Positions 49,206 to 59,889 of a stretch of 64,000 nucleotides of DNA are shown in pieces. The notes under the pieces are model-generated. The model was not told where the DNA came from and did not search any database. It saw nothing but the letters and a program-made list of their open reading frames with translations. This DNA comes from Populus alba (taxonomy: Eukaryota > Streptophyta > Magnoliopsida > Malpighiales > Salicaceae), in contig NC_133294.1 in NCBI RefSeq assembly GCF_005239225.2, positions 18,985,631 through 19,049,630 on the forward strand. The letters run 5' to 3'. The translations under genes and the position numbers were made by a program. The first letter of the stretch is position 1. Each line of letters starts with the position of its first letter.

Positions 49206-51774
49206 ACATTTCTTACATCTCTAAACACACTCAAAACACAACCTCAAAAGCTTTCATCCTCCTAAATGTATGCTAACTTTAGAATTTGAGGCTCTCTTAT
49301 CTTATATAAAGGACTTGTTTTATAAGTACTCGTAATCTTTAGGATTGCTAAGTTCAATAACTCATCTTTAACTTTTTAACTTAGTTATCAACCTTGAAAA
49401 GAGTAAAATCTAATGAGTTTTTTCATGAACCTCATGAGAAGAATTGATTAGCTTTTTTCATCAAAATATAAGATAGGGATCAATATTATTTTTTATTGTA
49501 GTTAAATCTCATAATTAAAATATATTCAGTTGTGTATAGTCTATAATATTTTATCCATACAATAAGACATCATAATACCTGATTATAATACATGTAACAA
49601 TTGATAATAATATATTAAACTTATTATGATTTTCATTTTCATTTTTATTTTACTAAATCACATAATTAAATCATTTTAGCTTTAATATGATTATCAATTA
49701 TGATAGTCACTTTTCCTATTTACCACCTGTTAAGAAATGATTTGATAACACTTTGCAAACATTGATTAGTAACCAAATAAATAAAGAATGTAAAAAACAT
49801 AAATGCATAAGGTATTTGGTTACGAATGAAAAACCTTTTAAATAACTCTTCAAAAGATAACAAATAATAATAAAAAAAACCATTTGGAGCAGACAAACCC
49901 AGGATAGATAATTGTTTCATTAGTTTGAACAATTACAAAAAGAGTATCTTTAAACACAACCATTTGTGTCTATACTACTTTACTTGATAAGACAATGAAC
50001 ATGTTATGTCTCTTACCACAGTAGCTTGCCAATACATCTAACAATCTTCAAAAATCATGTTGTCATCCTAACTAGAACCTCCGATTGCTAACAGTTCACA
50101 CAGGAACTCCCCCTAAGAGTCTTCAAGCTCTCAAACTCTTTAGGGATCAATTCACCTCGAGAATTTCCTACACACTCCTTATTTGTCAATAGTATATGTT
50201 GCAAAACTTTAAGTAAACTTTTTAACTGGTTGACATACTTGCTTCAATATAATTGATGCTTTTACGTTCTGAAACTCTCCTCTGAAACACATGACACACA
50301 CTCATTTCTTCAAACTTAACCTTCCTTATATACATGTCTTATATGATAAGGATAAGGATAATCTTCGAGTTTTCTAAACTTTCATGTTGGTAATAGACTG
50401 CTAACGTATTTTATAAAAAGATTGATAAAGTTATCTTCGAATAAAATTTTTCCGCTCTATCTGAACTTATCTCTTAAATAATCTAAATCAATCAGATAAT
50501 TATAGATAAGATATTGCTAATTAATCTTGATAAACTTCTATCTTGGCCAAATTATCTTTTTACCAACCGTAAAAAGATCTTCAATAATCTAAGCCAACAA
50601 AGTAACATTTACAACTTATTATATATGGTTTAATTTAAGTATGATGAAGTATAAAATAATGGATACTCATAGAATATTGAGTAATTATTTCAGTAAAATT
50701 TGGAGAGAAAAAAGCACATAAAAATTGAAGTCCATTATATTACATGTTTAATTTTTTAATTGTTTTCCTTGCAAAATAATTTCTACACCTTCAAACACCT
50801 AGCTAATGATTTTTAATAAGTTGTATTATTGAGGTTATAAATCCTTAGAGACAAATGAGATTCCAAGTTTAAGGTGAGGTGGTTGGGGTTCTCGATTGGA
50901 GAATGATTGTTGGGATTGAGAACTTGCAAAACAAGTCTCTTTTGTGCATTAATCCTCCCGTTAAAGATTAAAATAGTAAGGGAATTGGGTTTAAAAGTCG
51001 AGAAGGGCTATATATGTATTTTATAGAGAAAGTACAAAAAAATAATAATGAAAGGTTCTAGAAGAAGAGTGTTTAACTACTAGAAATTGAAATCTTTTAC
51101 ATTATAGCATATTGACATTTATATAGCCTGAGTTGTACCAATTTGCACGAAGATGAGGGAAGAGAAGGAAAAAAAATGTAGAACCTATCACTAATGTCAT
51201 CATTTAGGATAATAATCTTCAATGTTTGGTGGCTCACTATTGAGTTGCAAGGGTGACGTTAAGGTCTACTTGTGATAGAATAACATGTGAGAATTTAATA
51301 CTTGGGATGACCTGTGTAGAGGATAGGTTGAGTGGTTCGGGTATTATTTGAAGAGTGTTCCTTTAAAACTGTTTCTCAATCGAATTGGCTTGGGTTGAAT
51401 CCATGTTGGCTGGTCATATAGCATAGGTTAGCCACATGACCTAAGCTACTTGTTACACTCAGTGATGATGGTATTCCAGGTGAGTCTCTTTTATATAGTT
51501 ATTCTTTAATTTTTCAATCACATCATTATTAAATTGTTTTGTTGAAAGGGTTTATAATGAGGTTGTACATGCATCATATATATGTCACAAAGCATTAACT
51601 TTTTTATAGATGAGAAAATTACACGAATTATGTGGATGAATTTTTAACTAAGTTTTAGTGATTAAATCTTCCGAATTCAAATATGGTTTGGAACTAAGGA
51701 TTTCATTGTTTGATTTTGAAGATATAATTATACTATATTTTAAAAGGCATGGGAAAAATATTGTGCATGTATTG

Positions 51775-52445
51775 TGGACATAAATTCATTATACTGTAGA
51801 CATAGAGTGTTTGCACTGTAAACGACACTATAGCACCTGAAAGGCATTGTCTGGCTTGGCCGCCAAACCCAACTCTATTGGGTCCAACTGGGCCGCCAAA
51901 TATTTTCAGTTTTATTTTGTCTCTTTAGATTTTATTTATTTTCTTTTATTTAAATTTTTTTCATGGGGTAAAGAGAAAATAAATTGATGGGATTTTTTTT
52001 TATATTATATAAAACTTGGGTGATGATATTTTATTTTTCATTTGAGGTTGGGTTGAATTTTCTTATTAAAGCATGTTTGTTTTTGCGTTTCAAAAATGCT
52101 TTTAAAAATTTTGAATTTTATTTTATTTTATTCTTTCCTTCAAATTAATATTTTTTTTTCATGTTTTTGTATTATTTTGATGTGATGATATAAAAAAAAA
52201 TTATCTCAATATATTTTTTTAAAAAAACAAAATATTTTTAAAAAATAGTATTGTGAATATAGATTTATTGCACTGTGGACCACACTGTAGACATGCATAG
52301 AGTGTTTGCACTGTTAATGACACTGTAGCACATAAGAGGCGTTGTCCTTTTTGTTTATTAGTCAAAAAATATTGTTAAGTCTAATTTGGCCATCAGGTCC
52401 AATGTTATTGGGTCCGGCTGCATGGTTATTGGCTCCAGCTTTCAA
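51775..52445. repeat. Direct repeat pair with CACTGTAGAC and GGTCCAA motifs
   Basis: Copies at about 51775-51900 and 52262-52440 share ACTGTAGACAT(GC)ATAGAG, TGTTTGCACTGT, GACACTrTAGCAC, AGGCrTTGTC and TATTGGGTCCrrCTG. A further short pair, GATGTTGGGGGATT, sits at about 52456 and 52566. The second copy carries an AT-rich MITE-like unit at its left. The family is unknown. Confidence 0.6.
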
Positions 52446-52929
52446 CCAGACCCACTGATGTTGGGGGATTAATATCTGGCAATATTAAATTCTATTAGCC
52501 AAACCAAAAGCTATTAGATCTGACTAAATCTCCGTAACCAGACCCGTGACACTTAAAATCACGATTGATGTTGGGGGATTTTCATTTGTAGGAGAGAAAA
52601 AAAAAAATATAACCTAAATTGATCTAACAAACAGATTATGACATGACTTTACAGTCCAAGCTATATAAGTGTGGAACACCAGACATTTATGTCTTAAACT
52701 TTATTTTGTAAAGCAAAAGGGATACACAATAAACATGATTCAGCTTCATATCATAATTGTGGTCATGACTCTTTGTTTTTTGAGCCTTACTTCAATTTGG
52801 TCGTGAACATCCACACTTGCATATATTTGTTATTTTAGTGAAAATTATACATGCATCAATCTCTTTCCAAATTGGGGTAAGATACAATGCTTCTAGTATT
52901 ATATATATATATTAAAGAAGACCTTGTGC

Positions 52930-53090
52930 AAGTCTTTTTTTTTTTTTTTTTGGTAAATCTTATGCATCTTTTTACAAGGCCTAACTCGAACTGTCAGCCA
53001 TCTCATGAAAAGATGGGGGAAAGCAAGTGAAACCCCTCATCCAAAAGGAAAACTGAAAAATATCTCATACCAAAGCACCATAAAAAAGTG
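52930..53090 (-). mobile_element. Possible degraded SINE-like insertion
   Basis: A T run at about 52937-52951 precedes sequence whose minus strand includes CAGTTCGAGTTAGG, close to a tRNA B box. An A box and target duplication are not evident. It is weaker than the SINE at 43959. Confidence 0.25.
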
Positions 53091-53493
53091 TCCCCATTTG
53101 AAAATGAAAGATGTAATTAAGGAATTCATCACAAAAGATGGGTTCAAGGAAGCAGGGAATTGAATAAAAAAAAGGAAGTGATGCACACACACACGCACAT
53201 GATCCATGATAGTCGTGCGTATTCATGATGTTCCATAGAAATGTTACATGGCTATAATTCTACATCAAGATCAAGAGTAAGATTATGATTTACAAGGTCT
53301 TCTTTTCGCTATTTCTTTGACATAATTTCCATGAACAGACAAATTAAACTAAAGACAGATAGACAGAGGAAAATAAGGTGCCCTGTAGCCCTACCTCAAA
53401 ATATTCTTGAGAGAATTCAAGAACCTTAAGTAAAACATAGTACATTAAAATCATCAGAGATTGTAGAGGAAAGAAAGGGAAAAAATATTGAGA

Positions 53494-53952
53494 TCATAGC
53501 CACAAAGCTCCAGCATCTTTCAAGATAGGCACCAACTCACCAGTAATATGAGTAGCCATGACTCTTTCCAATCCACCAAACAATTTTCCCCCGACAAAAA
53601 CCGCCGGAAACTGCACTTGATCAGCACCCTCCCCTCCTCTATCACTATTAATCATTGACAACTCCTTAATCACATCATCTTCCTCCTGCTCTTCCACTTC
53701 GAAGACCGGTGGATTAACACCTAGCCCTAGCAGCAACCTCTTCACAACATGACACATGCAGCACCCACGTTTGCCAAATACTATGACAGAATTCTCTAAC
53801 ACCAATTTCTGGACATGATTTTCATGTCCATTGGTCACCACTAGCACATGTCCACTGCTGGTATTAGCACCACCATGATCGCGTGCCGGGAGTCTCCGGT
53901 TGCCGGAAGTGGTGGCCGGAGAGTAGGCTCTAAATGGGATTGCTTCTTGCAT
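53494..53952 (-). CDS. GRXC9-like: CC-type (ROXY) glutaredoxin, GRXC9/GRX480-like
   Basis: A single exon encodes 152 aa. Residues 1-50 are a variable Ser/Gly-rich leader. The thioredoxin-fold domain follows, with VIVFGKRGCCMCHVVKRLL carrying the CCMC active site (C64, C65, C67), which marks the land-plant CC-type class. Further on are the cis-proline stretch QFPAVFVGGKLFGG (P116), GLERVMATHI, the LVPIL motif (140-144) and the terminal ALWL (149-152). Family knowledge: CC-type glutaredoxins bind TGA bZIP factors in the nucleus; the LxxLL-like and ALWL ends are needed for TGA binding and TOPLESS recruitment. GRXC9/GRX480 is induced by salicylate and detoxification signals and represses jasmonate output. 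The lack of introns and the length fit the family. Two TGACG boxes lie upstream, consistent with feedback by TGA factors (inference). No defect is visible. Confidence 0.95.
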   Translation of the reverse strand: MQEAIPFRAYSPATTSGNRRLPARDHGGANTSSGHVLVVTNGHENHVQKLVLENSVIVFGKRGCCMCHVVKRLLLGLGVNPPVFEVEEQEEDDVIKELSMINSDRGGEGADQVQFPAVFVGGKLFGGLERVMATHITGELVPILKDAGALWL

Positions 53953-54088
53953 TAATGGTGTGAGGGTGACAATGTTAAGAGATTGGAATTATGCGAAGGT
54001 GTGTTATTTTGTTTTGGAATGCGTCGAAAGAGAGGGGAAACGAGGAGGCATTTTATTGGGGGATTAATAGGGGAAATGAGAAGACTCT

Positions 54089-54123
54089 AACGTCAACGGC
54101 AGTTACGCAATCTTTTACGTCAC
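54089..54123 (-). promoter_or_regulatory. TGACG (as-1-like) element cluster upstream of the glutaredoxin gene
   Basis: On the gene's sense strand TGACGT occurs at 54117-54122 and again at 54090-54095, about 140-170 nt before the ATG. Between them sits TTGCGTAA (54103-54110), a palindromic bZIP-like half-site, giving three sites at roughly 13-nt spacing. TGA factors bind TGACG, and the as-1 element is a pair of such sites at 12-nt spacing. The arrangement is a plausible, slightly stretched as-1-type module; activity is inferred. Confidence 0.5.
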
Positions 54124-54211
54124 AGGGACTGTGTGTGATGTGTCCTTCCGTCATTGCTTGGTGGACGGATTCTCAGTCGTTCCATCTTATGATCATGAGT
54201 CATGACCCTTT

Positions 54212-54230
54212 CTTTCTTTCTTTCTTTCTT

Positions 54231-54298
<68 letters not shown>
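54212..54298. repeat. (CTTT)n followed by (TA)n microsatellite
   Basis: About five TTTC units (to about 54231) run through a short CA-rich spacer into an uninterrupted TA run of close to 60 nt. It lies about 260-350 nt upstream of the glutaredoxin ATG and marks the outer edge of its non-repetitive promoter. Such a TA run is expected to be length-variable. Confidence 0.9.
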
Positions 54299-54299
<1 letters not shown>

Positions 54300-54303
<4 letters not shown>

Positions 54304-57300
54304 AAGGGGCTGTTTAGTACCATTCGTGAAATTGGTTTTATTCTTTCATTTCTTTTCGAATTTTTAGAAATATAAACAAAAAAAAATGTTATTTATTTTG
54401 AATTGTTTTGATAAACAAATAAAAGCAAAATTAACAACTAATATCACTATTTTTACAATTATTTTATTTGGATTTTGAAATTTCTTGACATCCCGATATC
54501 AAATTTTAAATTAAAAATAAAAAAAATATTTTTTTATTTTGCAAAAACAATATTAAAAAATAAAAATGATATTACAATAACTGCATCATATTATTTATTT
54601 TTTAAATTTACTTTAAAAAAATTCATAACTTACTAAAAATAGTAATAATATTTTTATCTAAGATTCTTTTTTACTTACATCTTTTTATTTTTTTCAAAGT
54701 GAATTTCATAAAATAATTAATAAGATGACACTAATTATTTATTTAACACCATAAAATTAAGCTGTCATTTAATTTTTACATGAAAAGAAAAAAAAATCCA
54801 ATTATTTTCCATATGAATATAAATTAATATTTCCAAGTTCTCTTAAAAGGGGAAGAGCCAAGAATTACCAAAGAGATTAAATTTTTAATTTAATATATCA
54901 GTAGATTCATTAGGGCTTGGCTTAAACAAAAACTAATGAGAGAATTAAATTGCAGATAAATCGATGCCATACTAATTAACTAGCTAACCCTTCTTCTTTT
55001 TTTTCCTTTTTTTTTTTCCTCCTGGAAAGAGCATATGCGTTTTAAGGAATCTCGCCTCACATGTAAGGATGACGAAATCCCCGCCTTTGATGAGCACGAT
55101 TTTGAAGAAAAATAAAGGACGGGGTTTCCTGACATAGTGTTAACTTCTTCTTCTCTCTCTCTTTTTTTTTATGTTTTTTTATTTAAAAATAAATTAAAAT
55201 AATATATTTTTATTTTTTAAATTTATTTTTGATATCAATCTATTAAATCGATTTAAAAAAAAATATTATATATAAATATAAAAAATTATTAGATGAAAAT
55301 TCAGTTATGAATATCCGTCAGATTACAGAATACCATCTTTAACCTCTATATCCATCACATTTACAATTTCATTGAAGACAGAAGCAGCTCCAGGACGGCG
55401 AGCTGTGTACAGGTCATCCATAAAAAACAAGGGGTTGCTAGTGACATCACATATAGCATCATACACCGGACCACATTGCATCATCTTGATGTGCCACGTG
55501 GAATTGGATAATATTCGTTGACGATGCCAACATGGCTTCCCAATTATTTTTAAAACAGATCCTTTCATCTTCTGACACGCATTAGAACCCGGTCCATTTT
55601 TAATTGCTGACGTTGCATCGCCTCGTGACCCACAAGGTAATAATATCACGTGGATTTTGGCTTTTAATGATCATTTATGCTAATATCCCCCTCTCTTTTT
55701 TCACGTCTAGAAGACAGACAAAATAATTTATATTATCACATGGGACCTGCCCCTAACTTTCGATTTGCCAGCTATGATTCTTATGGATGATTTTTTTTAG
55801 AATATCTTAAAGTTTTAATTTTTTTTTATGAATATAACAATTTTTTATCAAATTATTTTTTCAAGTTTAAACCTTACTGAAACTTTAAATTGTAGAATGT
55901 AGATTGTAATATATTAAGTGGTAAACCTTTAGGATATAGTTTGGGATACATAAGTAATTAGGAAGCTGTAAAGTTGATTTGTTGTTATATTTGGTTATTA
56001 TTTATGTTCAATTGGACTGTTCAATGCAATTCACGCTTTGAATAATGATGTCTAGTTTGTTTCTAATTTAACATACTATAGCGTATTATTATTTATATTT
56101 CTTTATAATTATAATATTTGTTTTTCTTTCATGATTTTAATTTATAACAAATATCGTTAGTTATACACGTTTTGAAGGTTTGGACATCTAGATGAGGGTT
56201 TCTCATCTGTTTAAATACCAATTGACGGGGCAAGCAAAGATGATTTTGAAAATATAGAATTGATATTAATACAAATAAAATTGATAAGGTAAATTAATAC
56301 AAATCAAAAGTATGAGAATGTAAAGTAACTTTTAATCTTTTGTAAATATGCTTGGGAGCCCAACAATGTGTAAAGTAAGATTTTTAAAATATGGATATTC
56401 TAATAAAATACTAAATCGAAAACTAATGAATTAAACATATTTTTAAATATGCTTGGGAGCCCAACAATGTTGGAAATTTAGTAGTCAAAATAGGAAAAAA
56501 AAAAAAAAAAAAAAACATAGTTTGATGCATATAATTTACTTTGAAATAGTGAAAATATTTTTTTTGTTAAGGATTTAAAGCAAATATAAGATGTTAATAT
56601 TTTTTTAAAAATAGTTTAAATAGGGGGATGATAGTATAATAAAAAAAAATATAAATCGATTGGTTTTCATAAATTTCTTAATGAATTATTTTTAAAAAAA
56701 AAATTAAAGCATGTTTTTAGATTGATTATAAGATGTGTCATATTCACTTTTTCTTGTAAAATTCCTCTTACCCAAAACAAACTTAAAAATGCAAAAACAA
56801 AATAATTTATGTGATATACTTCACTCAAGGGGAAAATGTGGGGCTCGTTGTTTAAATATTTGTCTGTTCATATATAGAGAGACCTTTCGTCACTTTACGA
56901 GAAAAACAAAGTTGAAGGAGAGCAAAAAATAAAACAAATAAATAAAACAGGGGAAATAAGTGAATCACGGAATTACGAGGAAAATTACAAGTCTGGGTTT
57001 ACTTTGACATTTGAGGGCCGCTGGTGGGTCAACTTTACGTTGTAGCAAATACAGGTCAATTTTAACTGTTGAGATATGTTAACCTGAATATCTCACATTA
57101 AATTAAAAAAAAAATCTTAAAAAAAAAGAAAAAGAAATTAATACCTACTGTAGCAGGGTTTTCTATCAAGATTTGTACAAAGGAGATCATACAACCCACG
57201 GCAGACAGCAAAGAACAGTCTAAAGTTGTCTGCCACTAACGTGTAATACCCACGTGTCAGTGTGTGGGCCTACTAATCAAGTTATAATGCTATGCCTGCC

Positions 57301-57400
57301 ATCTGCCATGCAATTTGATTATAGCTTGTCTAGGGTGCTTAATTAACAGAAATAATTAATCTGAACAATCGGAGCATGACACCTCACCAATAAGATTATT
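54300..57400. other. Gene-free, AT-rich region upstream of the glutaredoxin gene
   Basis: Mostly AT-rich DNA with MITE-like pieces (54.48-54.56 kb, 55.17-55.29 kb), the GC-richer island with the 108-codon frame, and a duplicated ATGCTTGGGAGCCCAACAATGT phrase at about 56347 and 56448. No exon was recognised outside the island. Confidence 0.5.
55323..55649 (-). other. Unassigned 108-codon open frame in a GC-richer island
   Basis: I do not recognise this product. The frame lies in an isolated stretch that is clearly less AT-rich than its flanks. The translation has balanced composition with Cys, Trp and Arg, and ends VFNEIVNVMDIEVKDGIL. Two ACGTGG-type G-box cores lie within and just beside it (near 55494 and 55648). 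No splice partner is evident. It could be an exon fragment of an old gene, a small protein gene, or chance. Confidence 0.25.
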
Positions 57401-57553
57401 TTTTTTATTAATAATATTTAAGATAGCTTAATTAATTTCTTGAATTTATTTTTCAATAATTATAATTTAAAATTTTTAGAATATTTAAGGCTTACATAAA
57501 TTATTAACTTTAAAATTTATAAAATTAATTAAAATACATACAAGTTAGTCCAA

Positions 57554-57601
<48 letters not shown>

Positions 57602-58885
57602 TTATCTTTTTTATTTGAATGGACTAGGAAAAAGATGCCAATATAATTCTTTGATGGAGCGGTAAGATGTCCAAGTTCATACCTTTGACTTTAGTGACTT
57701 TGGGTGCAGAATTAAATGTTTTTTCAGTTTAATTTTGTATTTTAAAAGTGTTATTAAAAATTTTTAATTTTTAAAATTTTTGTTGTTTTAAATTAATTTT
57801 TTTGTATTTCTATATTGTTTTGATGTATTAATATTAAAAATAAATTTTTTAAAAAAAAATTATTTTAATATATTTCAAGTAAAAAATACTTTAAAAAACA
57901 ATCATTATTACAATATGATTTGAACCAATGTTTATAGTGAGTTTTTAACAATAAAAAATATCATAAACATTGAAATATAGGTAAAAAATGTGTTTTTGTG
58001 TTCAAAGAATATTTTTAAAATTTTTTGATTTTTTTATTTCAAATTAATTTTTAATAATTTTGGATTATTTTAATTTACTAATAGGAAAAATAATTTTTCT
58101 AAAAAATATTTTTGAAATATATTTTTAAATAAAAAACTATTGAAAAAAAATACCACTATCAAAATATCTAGCAATATATTTAGGGTAATTCAATTAATCA
58201 GTTCTTGAATTTGTTTTTTTACTAATGATGGGTTTAAGTTTTTTTTAGGACTATTTCAAGCTTATATAATTATTAATTTTATAATTAATAAAATTAATTA
58301 AAATATGTGTAAGCTGATACAAACATTTATAATAATAATAATAATAATAAAATTATCTTTTTTATTTGAATGGACCGGGAAAAAGATGCCAATATAATTC
58401 TTTGATGTAGTAGTAGGATGTCCAAGTCCACTTGACTTTAGTGACTTTGAGTGCGGAATTAAATGTTTTTTTAGTTTATTTTTGTATTTTAAAAGTGTTA
58501 TTAAATTTTTTTAAATATTTTATTTTAAATTAAATTTTTGTATTTTTATATTGTTTTGATGTACTAATATAAAAAAAAAATTAAAATATTATTTTAATAT
58601 ATTTTTAAATAAAAAACACTTTAAAAAAATAATTGTTATCACAATTTGATTTGAACCAATGTTTATAGTGAGTTTTTAACAATAGTAAATTTCATGAATA
58701 GGTAAAAAATGTGTTTTTGCGTTCAAAGAATGTTTTTTAAAATTTTTAATTTTTTAATTTTAAATTAATTATTTATAATTTTAGATTATTTTGATATGCT
58801 AATAGTAAAAATAATTTTTTTAAAATATATTTTTAAATAAAAAACTATTAAAAAAAACCACTATCAAAATATCTAGTTGGACAAA
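57400..58885. repeat. Large tandem duplication, about 750-bp unit
   Basis: Unit 1 (about 57400-58180) and unit 2 (about 58185-58885) share AATTAATTAAAATA, an (AAT)n tract, AATTATCTTTTTTATTTGAA, GAAAAAGATGCCAATATAAT, GACTTTAGTGACTTTG, GAACCAATGTTTATAGTGAG and a common end ATCAAAATATCTAG. Offset is 751 nt at the (AAT)n tract and about 704 nt at the end, so indels separate the copies. Both are non-coding and contain two AT-rich MITE-like units each. Confidence 0.85.
57549..57600. repeat. (AAT)n microsatellite
   Basis: About seventeen AAT units form an uninterrupted run. The shorter counterpart in the second unit of the 750-bp duplication (58329-58350) shows how much the tract length has changed since duplication. 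Confidence 0.9.
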
Positions 58886-58940
58886 TAAATAAAATTGATC
58901 TGGCGTGAGATGGACTACTTCGTTATAACTGACCTCATCG

Positions 58941-59375
58941 GTGAACACATCAATGATTTCCGGGGTCCATCAGAGATCCCCATTTGCTGTGCAAGTCAGA
59001 AAAACAAACATCCTTGTGCTCAACGTGAATTCTAAGAAATTAATGAGTTGGTCTCCTTTCTGTCCGCAATTTTTGACTCTCAGACAACTTCATGCCTTTC
59101 AGATGATGAGATTGGAGGATAAATTCCTTTCTTACAAAAGCATCCAACCTCGAAAACTTGGTCCACAAACTGGGCTCTTTCCAGCTAAAACAACAGTGTT
59201 CGAGGGCAAAAGTCCTTGCAAGTCTTCTCCGGAGCTAGAATTTCTGTCGTGGGGATTTAAAGTTCCCACTTGGTTTGGACATTTATTCCTTCAAGATTTT
59301 CCTAAATCAAGCAGCGGGAAGCCTGTGCATCTGAAATCATTTTTTAATCCCGTTGAAAACTTGACGGGGAATTAA
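58941..59375 (+). other. Unassigned 144-codon open frame downstream of the prohibitin pseudogene
   Basis: A plus-strand frame in non-repetitive, moderately GC-rich DNA directly after the 750-bp duplication. The translation begins MNTSMISGVHQRSPF and contains SSPELEFLSWGFKVPTW and HLFLQDFPKSSSGKPVHL. Codon choice looks protein-like, but I recognise no family, signal peptide or membrane segment. It could be an exon of a lost gene or a captured fragment. Confidence 0.25.
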
Positions 59376-59889
59376 GAAAAAACGGGTGGCGGGGGCTCAT
59401 AAACTTCCCGCAAGGAAATTTGGTGCTCTATTTGTATCAATCTTGGTAATAATTTTAACCTAGAACAACTCTCTTGTTTTTTGGTCAAATTGCAGCACTC
59501 GAATACGGAAAAGGGGCAGCATCCCATCTAAAACGCAGTCGGATGCTCGAATATACGTCAAAATCAAAATCCCAAAATGCTATTAGATGAAGCAGAACAG
59601 ATTTGGAATTCAGACCATAAGAAAAAAGGCCAAACAAAAACACCAAACATCTTATCAGCACATAAGATCAGTTCATGGTAAGCTCTCTACACAGATAGAG
59701 CAATTCATTTTAACAACCCTGGGGGGGTGTTCTCCTTAAAAAAAATTAGATCTATTACATACCCCTTTTGATAGACTTTACTAAAGTAAACATAATAAGG
59801 GCATTTAGCAGAGAGTACTGAAGCAGGGAACAGCTAATAAACTGACATAATATCGTTCCTCAATTTTCTAGTCATTCATAACGCGAATA

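Larger units (their letters stand above)
44170..53400. other. Gene-free region between the SINE and the glutaredoxin gene
   Basis: Nine kilobases with no recognised exon. Contents are a 128-codon AT-rich minus-strand frame (44499-44885) with no known domain, a tandem 22-nt pair ACCCCATGTGATAAATGCG at 44533-44574, the 55-bp array and its outlying units, and the repeat pair at 51.8-52.4 kb. The part at 46.3-50.6 kb is probably one long degraded retroelement, inferred only from its repeats. Confidence 0.5.
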
